From Isoptericola peretonis (GTDB lineage: Bacteria; Actinomycetota; Actinomycetes; Actinomycetales; Cellulomonadaceae): 64,000 nucleotides of DNA. Positions 20,440 to 27,928 of the stretch are shown piece after piece. A program made the translations under genes and the position numbers. Below the pieces are notes generated by a model. It made no database searches. It was not told where the DNA came from and saw nothing but the letters and a program-made list of their open reading frames with translations. The first letter of the stretch is position 1, and each line of letters opens with the position of its first letter. The stretch lies in the NCBI GenBank assembly GCA_023241745.1, contig JALQCY010000006.1, forward strand, positions 124,001-188,000, written 5' to 3'.

Positions 20440-22758
20440 GTGACCCCCGACCCGACCCTGCCGACCGCCGCGGTGGACGACGACGCTGCCGCACCCTTCG
20501 ACGTCGAGCGCGTCCTCGCCTCCCTCACCCTCGAGGAGAAGGCGTCGCTCCTCTCCGGCCTGGACTTCTGGCACACCCAGCCGGTCGTGCGGGACGGGCA
20601 GACCGTCGTCCCGTCGGTCATGGTCACGGACGGGCCGCACGGGCTGCGCAAGCAGGCCGACGGCGCCGACCACCTCGGCATCGGCGACAGCGTGCCCGCC
20701 ACCTGCTTCCCGACCGCGGCCGCGCTCGGCTCGAGCTGGGACGCCGACCTGCTGCGCCGGGTCGGCGAGGCGCTGGGCCGCGAGACGCGCGCCAACGACG
20801 TCGCCGTGCTGCTCGGACCGGGCGTGAACATCAAGCGGTCGCCGCTGTGCGGACGCAACTTCGAGTACTTCTCCGAGGACCCGGTCGTGGCGGGCGCGCT
20901 CGCCACCGCGCTGGTCGAGGGCGTCCAGTCCCGCGGCGTGGGCACGTCGCTCAAGCACTTCGCCGCCAACAACCAGGAGGCGGACCGCATGCGTGTGTCC
21001 GCCGACGTCGACGAGCGCACGCTGCGCGAGATCTACCTGCCGGCGTTCGAGCGCGTCGTCACCCGCGCTCAGCCGTGGACCGTGATGTGCGCCTACAACA
21101 AGGTGAACGGCGTCTACGCCTCGCAGCACGACTGGCTGCTCACCACGGTGCTGCGCGACGAGTGGGGCTTCGACGGCCTCGTGGTGTCCGACTGGGGCGC
21201 GGTGCGCGACCGCGTGGCCGGCGTCGCCGCCGGGCTCGACCTCGAGATGCCCTCCTCGGGCGGCCGCACGGACGCCGAGGTCGTCGCGGCGGTCCGCTCC
21301 GGCGCGCTGGACGAGGCCGAGGTCGACGCCGCGGCCCGTCGCGTGCTGCGCCTCGTGGCCCGCTCCCTGCCGGCGCTGGACGCCCCCGGCTCGTTCGACG
21401 TCGACGCCCACCACACGCTGGCCCGCGAGGCCGCCGCCGCGGGCACCGTGCTGCTCAGGAACGACCCCGTCGACGGCGCCCCCCTGCTGCCGCTGGCGCC
21501 GGAGGCCCTCGCCGGCGTCGCCGTCGTGGGCGAGCTCGCCCGGACCCCGCGCTACCAGGGCGCGGGCTCGTCGCAGGTCAACCCCACCCGCCTGGACGAC
21601 GCGCTCGGCGCGCTGCGCGCCGCGGCGGGCGCGGACCTGCCCTTCGCCCCCGGCTACGCCGTGGCCGAGGGGCCCGCCGACGACCGCTCCCCCGAGGCCC
21701 TGGTCGCCGAGGCGGTCGAGACCGCGCGCGGCGCCGGCACCGTGCTGGTGTTCCTCGGCCTCCCCGCCGCGTACGAGTCGGAGGGCTACGACCGCGACCA
21801 CCTCGACCTGCCCGCCGACCAGGTGGCCCTGCTGCGCGCCGTCGCCGCGGCGAACCCGCGGGTCGTCGTGGTGCTCGCCGGCGGCTCCGCGATCTCCGTG
21901 GCGCCCTGGCAGGACGCGGCGCCCGCGCTGCTCACGGGCTGGCTCGGCGGCCAGGCCGGCGGCTCCGCCGTCGCCGACGTCCTCACGGGAGCCGTCACCC
22001 CGTCGGGCAAGCTCACGGAGACCCTGCCCCTGCGCCTCGAGGACACCCCGGCCCACGGGAGCTTCCCGGGCGAGCTCGGGCACGTCCGCTACGGCGAGGG
22101 CGTACTGGTCGGCTACCGCTGGTACGACGCGCGCAAGGTCGACGTGGCCTACCCGTTCGGGCACGGGCTGTCGTACACGACGTTCGCCTACGACGACACG
22201 ACGGCGGAGGTCACCGGCTCGGGCACCGGGTCCCGCGTGCGCGTCACGACCCGGGTGACCAACACCGGGGCCGTCGCCGGGGCCGAGGTGGTCCAGGTGT
22301 ACGTCGGCGACCCGCACGCCCAGGTGCAGCGGCCCGAGCGCGAGCTCAAGGCGTTCGCCAAGGTGCGCCTGGAGCCCGGCGAGTCGCAGGTCGTCGCGCT
22401 CGACCTGGACGCGCGCGACCTGTCCTACTGGCACCCGGTGCTGCGGCGCTGGGTGATCGAGGGCGGCGAGTTCCGGGTCGCGGTGGGCGCGTCGTCGCGC
22501 GACCTCCGCGCCGAGCTCGCCGTCGACGTCACGGGCGAGGACGTCACGCTCCCGCTGCGCGAGCTGTCGACGCTCGGCGAGGCGCTGGCGCACCCGGTGG
22601 CCGGCCCGGTGGTCCGCCGCGCCCTCGACGGCTCGCCGATCGACCCGGGCATGCTCGCGATGGCCACCGACATGCCGCTCGCGGTGATCGCCGACTTCGG
22701 CCTTGCCGGGTTCGACCGGGACGCGCTGGCCCGGCTCGTCGAGGACGCGAACGCCTGA
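20440..22758 (+). CDS. Glycoside hydrolase family 3 beta-glucosidase
   Basis: A 772-residue GH3 enzyme that releases glucose from the non-reducing end of beta-glucosides. The N-terminal TIM-like domain shows VTDGPHGLR, CGRNFEYFSEDP, SLKHFAANNQE and the nucleophile Asp251 in VVSDWGAV. The second alpha/beta sandwich domain follows, and a fibronectin-III-like domain sits near the C-terminus (EVVQVYVGDP, RELKAFAKV). There is no signal peptide, so it is probably cytoplasmic and works on imported oligosaccharides. The GTG start begins the conserved N-terminus. A palindromic operator precedes it and a TetR gene abuts its 3' end in the convergent direction. The exact linkage specificity is not readable from sequence. 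Confidence 0.93.
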   Translation: MTPDPTLPTAAVDDDAAAPFDVERVLASLTLEEKASLLSGLDFWHTQPVVRDGQTVVPSVMVTDGPHGLRKQADGADHLGIGDSVPATCFPTAAALGSSWDADLLRRVGEALGRETRANDVAVLLGPGVNIKRSPLCGRNFEYFSEDPVVAGALATALVEGVQSRGVGTSLKHFAANNQEADRMRVSADVDERTLREIYLPAFERVVTRAQPWTVMCAYNKVNGVYASQHDWLLTTVLRDEWGFDGLVVSDWGAVRDRVAGVAAGLDLEMPSSGGRTDAEVVAAVRSGALDEAEVDAAARRVLRLVARSLPALDAPGSFDVDAHHTLAREAAAAGTVLLRNDPVDGAPLLPLAPEALAGVAVVGELARTPRYQGAGSSQVNPTRLDDALGALRAAAGADLPFAPGYAVAEGPADDRSPEALVAEAVETARGAGTVLVFLGLPAAYESEGYDRDHLDLPADQVALLRAVAAANPRVVVVLAGGSAISVAPWQDAAPALLTGWLGGQAGGSAVADVLTGAVTPSGKLTETLPLRLEDTPAHGSFPGELGHVRYGEGVLVGYRWYDARKVDVAYPFGHGLSYTTFAYDDTTAEVTGSGTGSRVRVTTRVTNTGAVAGAEVVQVYVGDPHAQVQRPERELKAFAKVRLEPGESQVVALDLDARDLSYWHPVLRRWVIEGGEFRVAVGASSRDLRAELAVDVTGEDVTLPLRELSTLGEALAHPVAGPVVRRALDGSPIDPGMLAMATDMPLAVIADFGLAGFDRDALARLVEDANA

Positions 22759-22767
22759 CCCGGGCCG

Positions 22768-23412
22768 TCAGTCCTCCGGGTCGACGAGGATCAGGTCGAG
22801 GTAGGCCTGGAGGTCGGCCGCCATGTCGACGCGCCCGGCGCGCGGACCGTCGAGCGAGTACAGCCACTGCACCTGGAGGCCGTCCATGAGCGCCACGACC
22901 GTGCGCGCCGCGACCGCCGGGTCGACCCCCGGCCGCAGCCGGCCCCCGGCCTCCAGGCGCTCCAGCTCCCTCCGCATCCTCGTCACGGTGTCCTGGTAGC
23001 GCGCGTCGAAGAAGTCGTGGGCGGGATGGTCGGCCGACGTCGCCTCGGCGGCGAGCCCGGCGAAGACCTCGACGACGGGGCGCCGCAGCGCGTTGCGCTG
23101 CACCAGCCGGACGAGCGCCTCGAACAGCGACCGCCCCTGCTCCAGGTCGGTGTCGAGATCGGCGAAGTCGACGGCGTCGCGATGCTCCAGGACCGCCTCC
23201 AGGAGCGCCGCCTTGGTCGGGAAGTGGTGCAGCAGCCCCGGGTGGGAGATGCCGACCCGCGCCGCGATCTCCCGCAGCGACGCACCGTGGTAGCCGACCT
23301 CGGCGAACGCCGCGATGGCCGCCTGCAGGATCTCCTCGCGCTTGGCGCGTCCCTTGGCGTACCCGCGCCGGGGGGCGCCGTCCTCGATCGTCGTCTCGCT
23401 CACGCCCGCCAT
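22768..23412 (-). CDS. TetR-family transcriptional regulator
   Basis: A 214-residue TetR repressor. The helix-turn-helix is REIAARVGISHPGLLHHFPT (about residues 47-66), preceded by KREEILQAAIAAFAEVGYHG. The C-terminal half resembles BetI-like TetR_C domains. The ATG at 23412 was chosen, but a GTG nine bases later is equally possible. It is convergent with the GH3 gene and divergent from an MFS transporter, so it may control either. The operator-like palindrome CCTACCG-CA-CGGTAGG occurs upstream of GH3 and I do not see it in the 55-bp MFS/tetR gap. Confidence 0.88.
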   Translation of the reverse strand: MAGVSETTIEDGAPRRGYAKGRAKREEILQAAIAAFAEVGYHGASLREIAARVGISHPGLLHHFPTKAALLEAVLEHRDAVDFADLDTDLEQGRSLFEALVRLVQRNALRRPVVEVFAGLAAEATSADHPAHDFFDARYQDTVTRMRRELERLEAGGRLRPGVDPAVAARTVVALMDGLQVQWLYSLDGPRAGRVDMAADLQAYLDLILVDPED

Positions 23413-23467
23413 TGTGCCCCGTGGTCCCGGCGCCACCCCGGGCGTGCCGCGATGGGAGGATGAGGCG

Positions 23468-24652
23468 GTGACTCCCTCCCCGGCCCCCGTCCGCACCGTC
23501 CGGGACGCGGCGGCGGGGATCGCCGTCCTCGGCGTGGCCAACTTCGTCGCCATCACCACCGAGGTGCTGCCCGTGGGCCTGCTGCCGCAGGTGGCGCGCG
23601 GCGTGGGGGTCAGCGAGTCGACGGCGGGGCTGCTCGTCACGGTCTACGCGTTCGTCGTCGCCGCCTGCGCGGTGCCGCTGACGATCGCCACCCGGTCGCT
23701 GGCCCGCAAGCCCCTGCTGCTCGCGACCCTCGCCACCTACGCGGCGAGCAACCTCCTGGTCGCCGTCGCCCCGTCGTACGCCGTGGTGGCGGGTGCACGG
23801 GTGCTGGGCGGGCTCGGGCACGCGATCTTCTTCTCCGTGTCGATCGCGTACGCGGCGCGGCTCGTCAGCCCCCTGTACACGGGGCGGGCGCTCACCCTGG
23901 TCACGGCGGGCGGCACCCTCGGGTTCGTCCTCGGCGTGCCGCTGTCGACGTCGCTGGGCGCCGCCGTCGGCTGGCGCTGGTCGTTCGGCGTGCTCGCCGC
24001 GGTCTGCGCCGTCACCGCGCTGCTCGTGGCACGCCTCCTGCCGTCCGTCGCCGTCGAGCAGGCGACCCCCCGCGACGCCGCGGCCGCCCGACGCGGCCGC
24101 GCGCGGCTCGGCCTCGTGGTCGGCACCAACACGGTGCTCTTCGGCGGGCAGTACACCGTCTACACGTACGTCTCGGTGCTGCTCCTGGCCGCCGGGCTCT
24201 CGGAGGCCGCCGTCGGGCCCACGCTGCTGGTCTTCGGCGCGCTCGGCCTGGTCGGCCTGTGGGGCGCGGCCCGCTACCTCGACCGCAGCCCTCGTGCCCT
24301 CACCCTCGTCGCCATGGCCGCCATCGCCGCGTCCCTCGTGGCCCTGGCGCTCGCGCTGCCGGACGCCGTCGGCGTGCTCGTGGCCGGCGGCGTGTGGCTC
24401 GCCGCGTTCGGCGCCATCCCCGCCACGTTCCAGGCGGCGGCCCTGCGCACCCAGGGCGCCACGCCGGACCTCGCGGGTGCCTTCGTCAACGCGACGTCCA
24501 ACTTCGGCATCGGGCTCGGCGCGGCCGTGGGCGCGGCGGTGGTGGCCGGGCCGGGCGCCCGTGCCCTGGCCCTGACCGGCGCCGCGATCGTCGCCGTCGC
24601 GCTCGTCGCGGTGCTCGTGGCCCGGCAGGCGTTCCCCCGCGACGCGTCGTAG
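23468..24652 (+). CDS. Major facilitator superfamily transporter (DHA1-type)
   Basis: A 394-residue MFS permease with 12 predicted helices. The first helix contains VAITTEVLPVGLLPQ and the loop 2-3 region has the ATRSLARKPLLL segment, typical of the AraJ/YdhP-type DHA1 group that exports sugars or drugs. Helix 5 has LGFVLGVPLSTSLGAAVGWRW. A GGGAGGA box precedes the GTG start. It is divergent from a tetR gene with a 55-bp gap, a common arrangement for repressor-controlled efflux. A paralogous transporter is at 53785-55065. The substrate is unknown. Confidence 0.88.
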   Translation: MTPSPAPVRTVRDAAAGIAVLGVANFVAITTEVLPVGLLPQVARGVGVSESTAGLLVTVYAFVVAACAVPLTIATRSLARKPLLLATLATYAASNLLVAVAPSYAVVAGARVLGGLGHAIFFSVSIAYAARLVSPLYTGRALTLVTAGGTLGFVLGVPLSTSLGAAVGWRWSFGVLAAVCAVTALLVARLLPSVAVEQATPRDAAAARRGRARLGLVVGTNTVLFGGQYTVYTYVSVLLLAAGLSEAAVGPTLLVFGALGLVGLWGAARYLDRSPRALTLVAMAAIAASLVALALALPDAVGVLVAGGVWLAAFGAIPATFQAAALRTQGATPDLAGAFVNATSNFGIGLGAAVGAAVVAGPGARALALTGAAIVAVALVAVLVARQAFPRDAS

Positions 24653-24675
24653 CCCTGGTCACGCCGTTCCCGTCC

Positions 24676-24693
24676 CGTCACGACGACGTGACG
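24676..24693. other. Short inverted repeat between MFS gene and the next gene
   Basis: CGTCACG-ACGA-CGTGACG, a perfect 7-bp stem with a 4-base loop. It could be a weak terminator for the MFS gene or an operator for the downstream gene. Confidence 0.4.
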
Positions 24694-24725
24694 CGCCCGT
24701 AGCACCCCGCTGCGAGAGTGGGCCC

Positions 24726-25280
24726 ATGGACCGCCCGGGCACATCGAGGACAGGCCAGCCGGCACCGATCGTGACCGACTACTTCGCGGCACCCACCGAC
24801 GCCGTCGCGGCGACGGTCGTCCACCTGGAGGCGGGCCCGTCCGTCCTCGCGCGCGGGTCGGGGCGGCCCCTCTTCGACACGGTCCGCCTGCCCGCCGTGG
24901 AGCCCTTCGTGATGCTCGGCCGCATCGCCGCGACGCTCTGCTCGAGGCCCTACGCGGAGGTCACGTCGCACCCGCGCCACGGCGCCCTCGTGGACGGCGC
25001 GGACGAGGGCCCGTGGGTGGTGGCCGTCTCCGACGAGCTCGCGGACGCGCTCGCCGCCGCGACCCCCGAACGCCTCGTCGCCGTCGCCCGGAGCTGGGCG
25101 GCGCCCGGCGCCCGCGCCGCGGCACCCGAACGGCTCGCGCCCGCGCTCGTGGCGCTCGGCGAGCTCGCCGACCGCGCGCGCCAGGTGCGCCACGAGCTGT
25201 ACTGCTGGACGCTCCTCGCGCCCGTCCTGCCGCCCCCCGGGGCCGCGGTCGGGCAGGTCAGGACGAGACGCCCGGCCTGA
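24726..25280 (+). CDS. Conserved hypothetical protein
   Basis: A 184-residue protein with no signal peptide, membrane segment or catalytic motif that I can name. The pattern DYFAAP near the start, then LPAVEPFVMLGRIAATL, GPWVVAVSDELADALA and the terminal LYCWTLLAPV recalls a widespread group of uncharacterised actinobacterial proteins that appear as single genes. The first 20 residues look poorly conserved. Its 3' end overlaps the convergent gene by 23 bases. A GAGAGT hexamer 6 bases before the ATG could be a weak leaderless promoter. Coding is supported by strong third-position GC bias, but no function is proposed. Confidence 0.75.
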   Translation: MDRPGTSRTGQPAPIVTDYFAAPTDAVAATVVHLEAGPSVLARGSGRPLFDTVRLPAVEPFVMLGRIAATLCSRPYAEVTSHPRHGALVDGADEGPWVVAVSDELADALAAATPERLVAVARSWAAPGARAAAPERLAPALVALGELADRARQVRHELYCWTLLAPVLPPPGAAVGQVRTRRPA

Positions 25281-25734
25281 ACATCGACGACGCCCGGCGC
25301 AGCGTCTCGCGGGCGCGACGGCGGTCGCCCGCCGCGTCGTAGGCGAAGGCGAGGTGGTACCAGGCCCTCCAGTCGTCCGGCGACTCCTCCACCGCTGCGC
25401 GTCGCTCCTCGAACGCCGCGTCCGCCGCCGCCCGGTCGATCCGCCCGCCCGGCGAGCGGGGCAGGTCGTCCACGGGCAGCTCGCCGGTGCTCGCCAGGGC
25501 GTCGGCCATCCGCTGCACGCGCGTCGCGAGCCGGTACTCGCGGGCGATGAGGACGATGACCAGCAGGGGGATGACCAGCACCGCGACGCCGATGGCGATC
25601 AGCACGGGCTCGCCCTCGCGGATCATGGCCACGCCGCGCCCGGCGATCTGCCAGACGTACAGCGCGAGCAGCGCGGTGACGGCGACCGCTCCCGCGAGCC
25701 CGCGCGGCAGCCGCCGGCGCGGCGCGTCGGTCAC
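25258..25734 (-). CDS. Membrane protein with a C-terminal TPR-like segment
   Basis: A 158-residue protein with two membrane helices (about 12-30 and 44-65). A cytoplasmic tail ends in a tetratricopeptide-like helix pair, DDWRAWYHLAFAYDAAGDRR (about residues 124-143). The function is unknown; TPR tails usually bind other proteins. The GTG start overlaps the dapB stop by four bases (GTGA), so it is coupled to dapB, and it ends 23 bases inside the convergent hypothetical gene. Confidence 0.82.
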   Translation of the reverse strand: MTDAPRRRLPRGLAGAVAVTALLALYVWQIAGRGVAMIREGEPVLIAIGVAVLVIPLLVIVLIAREYRLATRVQRMADALASTGELPVDDLPRSPGGRIDRAAADAAFEERRAAVEESPDDWRAWYHLAFAYDAAGDRRRARETLRRASSMFRPGVSS

Positions 25735-26504
25735 GAGAGGTCCAGCACGTTCTCGAGGCCCACCGTGAGCCCCGGCCGGGAGACGACCTCGCGCACGGCC
25801 AGCAGCACGCCCGGCATGAAGGACACCCGGTCGAACGAGTCTTGCCGGATCACCAGCTGCTCGCCGACGTTGCCGAAGAGGATCTCCTCGTGCGCCACCA
25901 GCCCGCGCAGGCGCACGGCGTGCACCCGGACGCCGTCGACGTCGGCACCGCGCGCCTCGACGCCCGACTCCGTCGCGTCGGGCATCGCCGTCAGCCCCGC
26001 CTCGGACCGCGCCCGCGCGACCGCCGCCGCCGTGTGGCGGGCGGTGCCGGAGGGGGCGTCGACCTTGTCGGGGTGGTGCAGCTCGATGACCTCGGCGGAC
26101 TCGAAGTACCGCGCCGCCTTCGCGGCGAACGTCATCGCCAGCACGGCCGACAGGCCGAAGTTCGGGGCGATGAGCACGCCCAGTCCCTGCCCGTCCGGTC
26201 GCCCGGAGTTCACGCGCCCCAGGTGTTCCGTGACGCGCCCCCGCGAGGCGTCGTCCCAGCCCGTGGTGCCGACCACGGCGTGCGCGCCGGCGTCCAGCAC
26301 CGCGTGCACGTTGGCCTCCGTGGCCGACGGGACGGTGAAGTCGACCGCGACGTCGGCGCCCGCCAGGGTGCTCGCGTCCACCGGGTCGCCCGCGTCCAGG
26401 CGGGCGACCAGCTCGAGGTCGTCCGCGCCCTCGACGGCCCGGCACACCGTGGCGCCCATGCGCCCCGCCGCGCCGAGCACGGCCACCTTGAGGGTTGTGC
26501 TCAT
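25731..26504 (-). CDS. dapB: 4-hydroxy-tetrahydrodipicolinate reductase
   Basis: Second dedicated enzyme of lysine/diaminopimelate synthesis, a 257-residue NAD(P)H-dependent reductase. The N-terminal Rossmann motif is VAVLGAAGRMG. The substrate-binding signature ELHHPDKVDAPSGTA contains the catalytic His and Lys. The C-terminal block RQDSFDRVSFMPGVLLAVR is typical. It starts at ATG 26504, 88 bases after the M16 peptidase stop, with a long hairpin in between. The membrane/TPR gene is coupled downstream. The order rpsO-pnp-M16-dapB is conserved in actinobacteria. Confidence 0.96.
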   Translation of the reverse strand: MSTTLKVAVLGAAGRMGATVCRAVEGADDLELVARLDAGDPVDASTLAGADVAVDFTVPSATEANVHAVLDAGAHAVVGTTGWDDASRGRVTEHLGRVNSGRPDGQGLGVLIAPNFGLSAVLAMTFAAKAARYFESAEVIELHHPDKVDAPSGTARHTAAAVARARSEAGLTAMPDATESGVEARGADVDGVRVHAVRLRGLVAHEEILFGNVGEQLVIRQDSFDRVSFMPGVLLAVREVVSRPGLTVGLENVLDLS

Positions 26505-26535
26505 CGAACAGGTCTCCGATCTCGTTCTTCGATCC

Positions 26536-26587
26536 GTCGGCCGAGCCCGTCGAGACCCCTTTCGGGGTCCCGACGGGCTCGACCGAC
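26536..26587. repeat. Long hairpin, possible dispersed palindromic (REP-like) element
   Basis: Main stem of 17 bp with one mismatch around a TTTC loop (GAGCCCGTCGAGACCCC / its complement, 26543-26580), extended on both sides by GTCGG/CCGAC pairing. The wording resembles the GTCGAGACC-type palindromes I remember as scattered between genes in Micrococcales. It could also attenuate transcription between the M16 gene and dapB. Confidence 0.55.
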
Positions 26588-26592
26588 GAGGG

Positions 26593-27921
26593 TCAGTCGC
26601 CGAACGGCCCGACGCGGACCACCGAGCGCGGGCGCGAGGCCAGGTCGGCGGCGAGCTCGCGCACGTCGTCGGCCGTGACGGCACGCACGCGCTCGAGCGA
26701 CTCCTCGAGGCTCAGCAGCTCGCCGTACACCAGCTCGGCCTTGCCCAGCCGGCTCATGCGCGACCCCGAGTCCTCGAGGCCCAGCACGAGACCACCCGAC
26801 AGCTGGCCGATGCTGCGTGCCAGCTCGGCGTCGGTGATGTTCTCGGCCGCCATCCGCTCCAGCTCCGCGACCAGCAGCTCGGTGACCTCGTCCACCTTCG
26901 CGGGCGAGCAGCCCGCGTACAGCCCGAAGGTGCCGAGCCCGCCGTGACCGGAGGCGAACGAGTACGTGGTGTACGCCAGCCCGCGGCGCTCGCGGACCTC
27001 CTGGAAGAGGCGCGACGACATGCCGCCGCCCAGCACGGCGTTGAGCACGGACAGGGTGAAGCGCCGGTCGTCGGTGGCCGCGAGGCCGGTCGACCCGACG
27101 ATGACGTTCGCCTGCTCCACCTGGCGTCGCACGGACAGCTCCACGCCGTCGGCGGGCACGCCCGTCGTCTCGGCCGCCGTCGTGCGGCGCTCGCGCGGCG
27201 CGGCGTCCGCGGACAGGTCCCAGCCACCGCCCGCCAGGGCGTCCGCGACCTGCGCGACGAGCGCGTCGTGGTCGACCCCGCCCGCCGCCGAGACCACCAG
27301 GGTCTCCGGACGGTAGTGCCAGCGATAGTGCTCCCAGACGGCGTCGCGCGGCACGGAGCGGATGGTGTCCGGCGTGCCCCCGATCGGCCGTCCGAGCGGA
27401 TGGGCGCCCAGCACGGCAGCGGAGAACTCCTCGTGCACGACGTCGCCCGGGTCGTCGTCGTTCATGGCGAGCTCTTCGAGGATCACGCCGCGCTCGGTCT
27501 CGAGCTCGCCCTCGTCGAGGCGGGCCGACGTCACCATGTCGGCGATGACGTCGACCGCCATCGGCAGGTCGGCGTCGAGGACCCGCGCGTAGTAGCAGGT
27601 GTGCTCCTTGCCGGTGGCGGCGTTGGCCTCGCCGCCGACGGCGTCGAACGCCTCGGCGATGTCCATCGCCGAGCGCCGGGGCGTGCCCTTGAACAGCAGG
27701 TGCTCGAGGAAGTGCGTGGAGCCGAAGTGCCCGTCGGTCTCGTCGCGCGAGCCCACGCCGACCCAGGCGCCCACCGTCGCCGAGCGCAGGCCCGGCATCT
27801 GCTCGGAGAGCACACGAACACCGCCGGGCAGGACGGTGCGACGGATCGTCGCACCGTCCTGCCCGGCGGTCAGGTCGGCACCGGGCTCGCCCGCGGGGAC
27901 GAGCGGAAGGTGCCAGGACAT
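26593..27921 (-). CDS. M16-family zinc peptidase (insulinase/PepR type)
   Basis: A 442-residue M16B metallopeptidase. The inverted zinc motif is H70-F-L-E73-H74 in HFLEHLLFKGT, with the distal ligand Glu in the ETERGVILEELAM block. The second half is the inactive M16_C domain. In actinobacteria this gene follows pnp and is annotated as a processing protease; its substrates are unknown. The stop of pnp lies 7 bases before the ATG, so the two are in one operon. There is no signal peptide. Confidence 0.93.
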   Translation of the reverse strand: MSWHLPLVPAGEPGADLTAGQDGATIRRTVLPGGVRVLSEQMPGLRSATVGAWVGVGSRDETDGHFGSTHFLEHLLFKGTPRRSAMDIAEAFDAVGGEANAATGKEHTCYYARVLDADLPMAVDVIADMVTSARLDEGELETERGVILEELAMNDDDPGDVVHEEFSAAVLGAHPLGRPIGGTPDTIRSVPRDAVWEHYRWHYRPETLVVSAAGGVDHDALVAQVADALAGGGWDLSADAAPRERRTTAAETTGVPADGVELSVRRQVEQANVIVGSTGLAATDDRRFTLSVLNAVLGGGMSSRLFQEVRERRGLAYTTYSFASGHGGLGTFGLYAGCSPAKVDEVTELLVAELERMAAENITDAELARSIGQLSGGLVLGLEDSGSRMSRLGKAELVYGELLSLEESLERVRAVTADDVRELAADLASRPRSVVRVGPFGD

Positions 27922-27928
27922 CAGAGCG

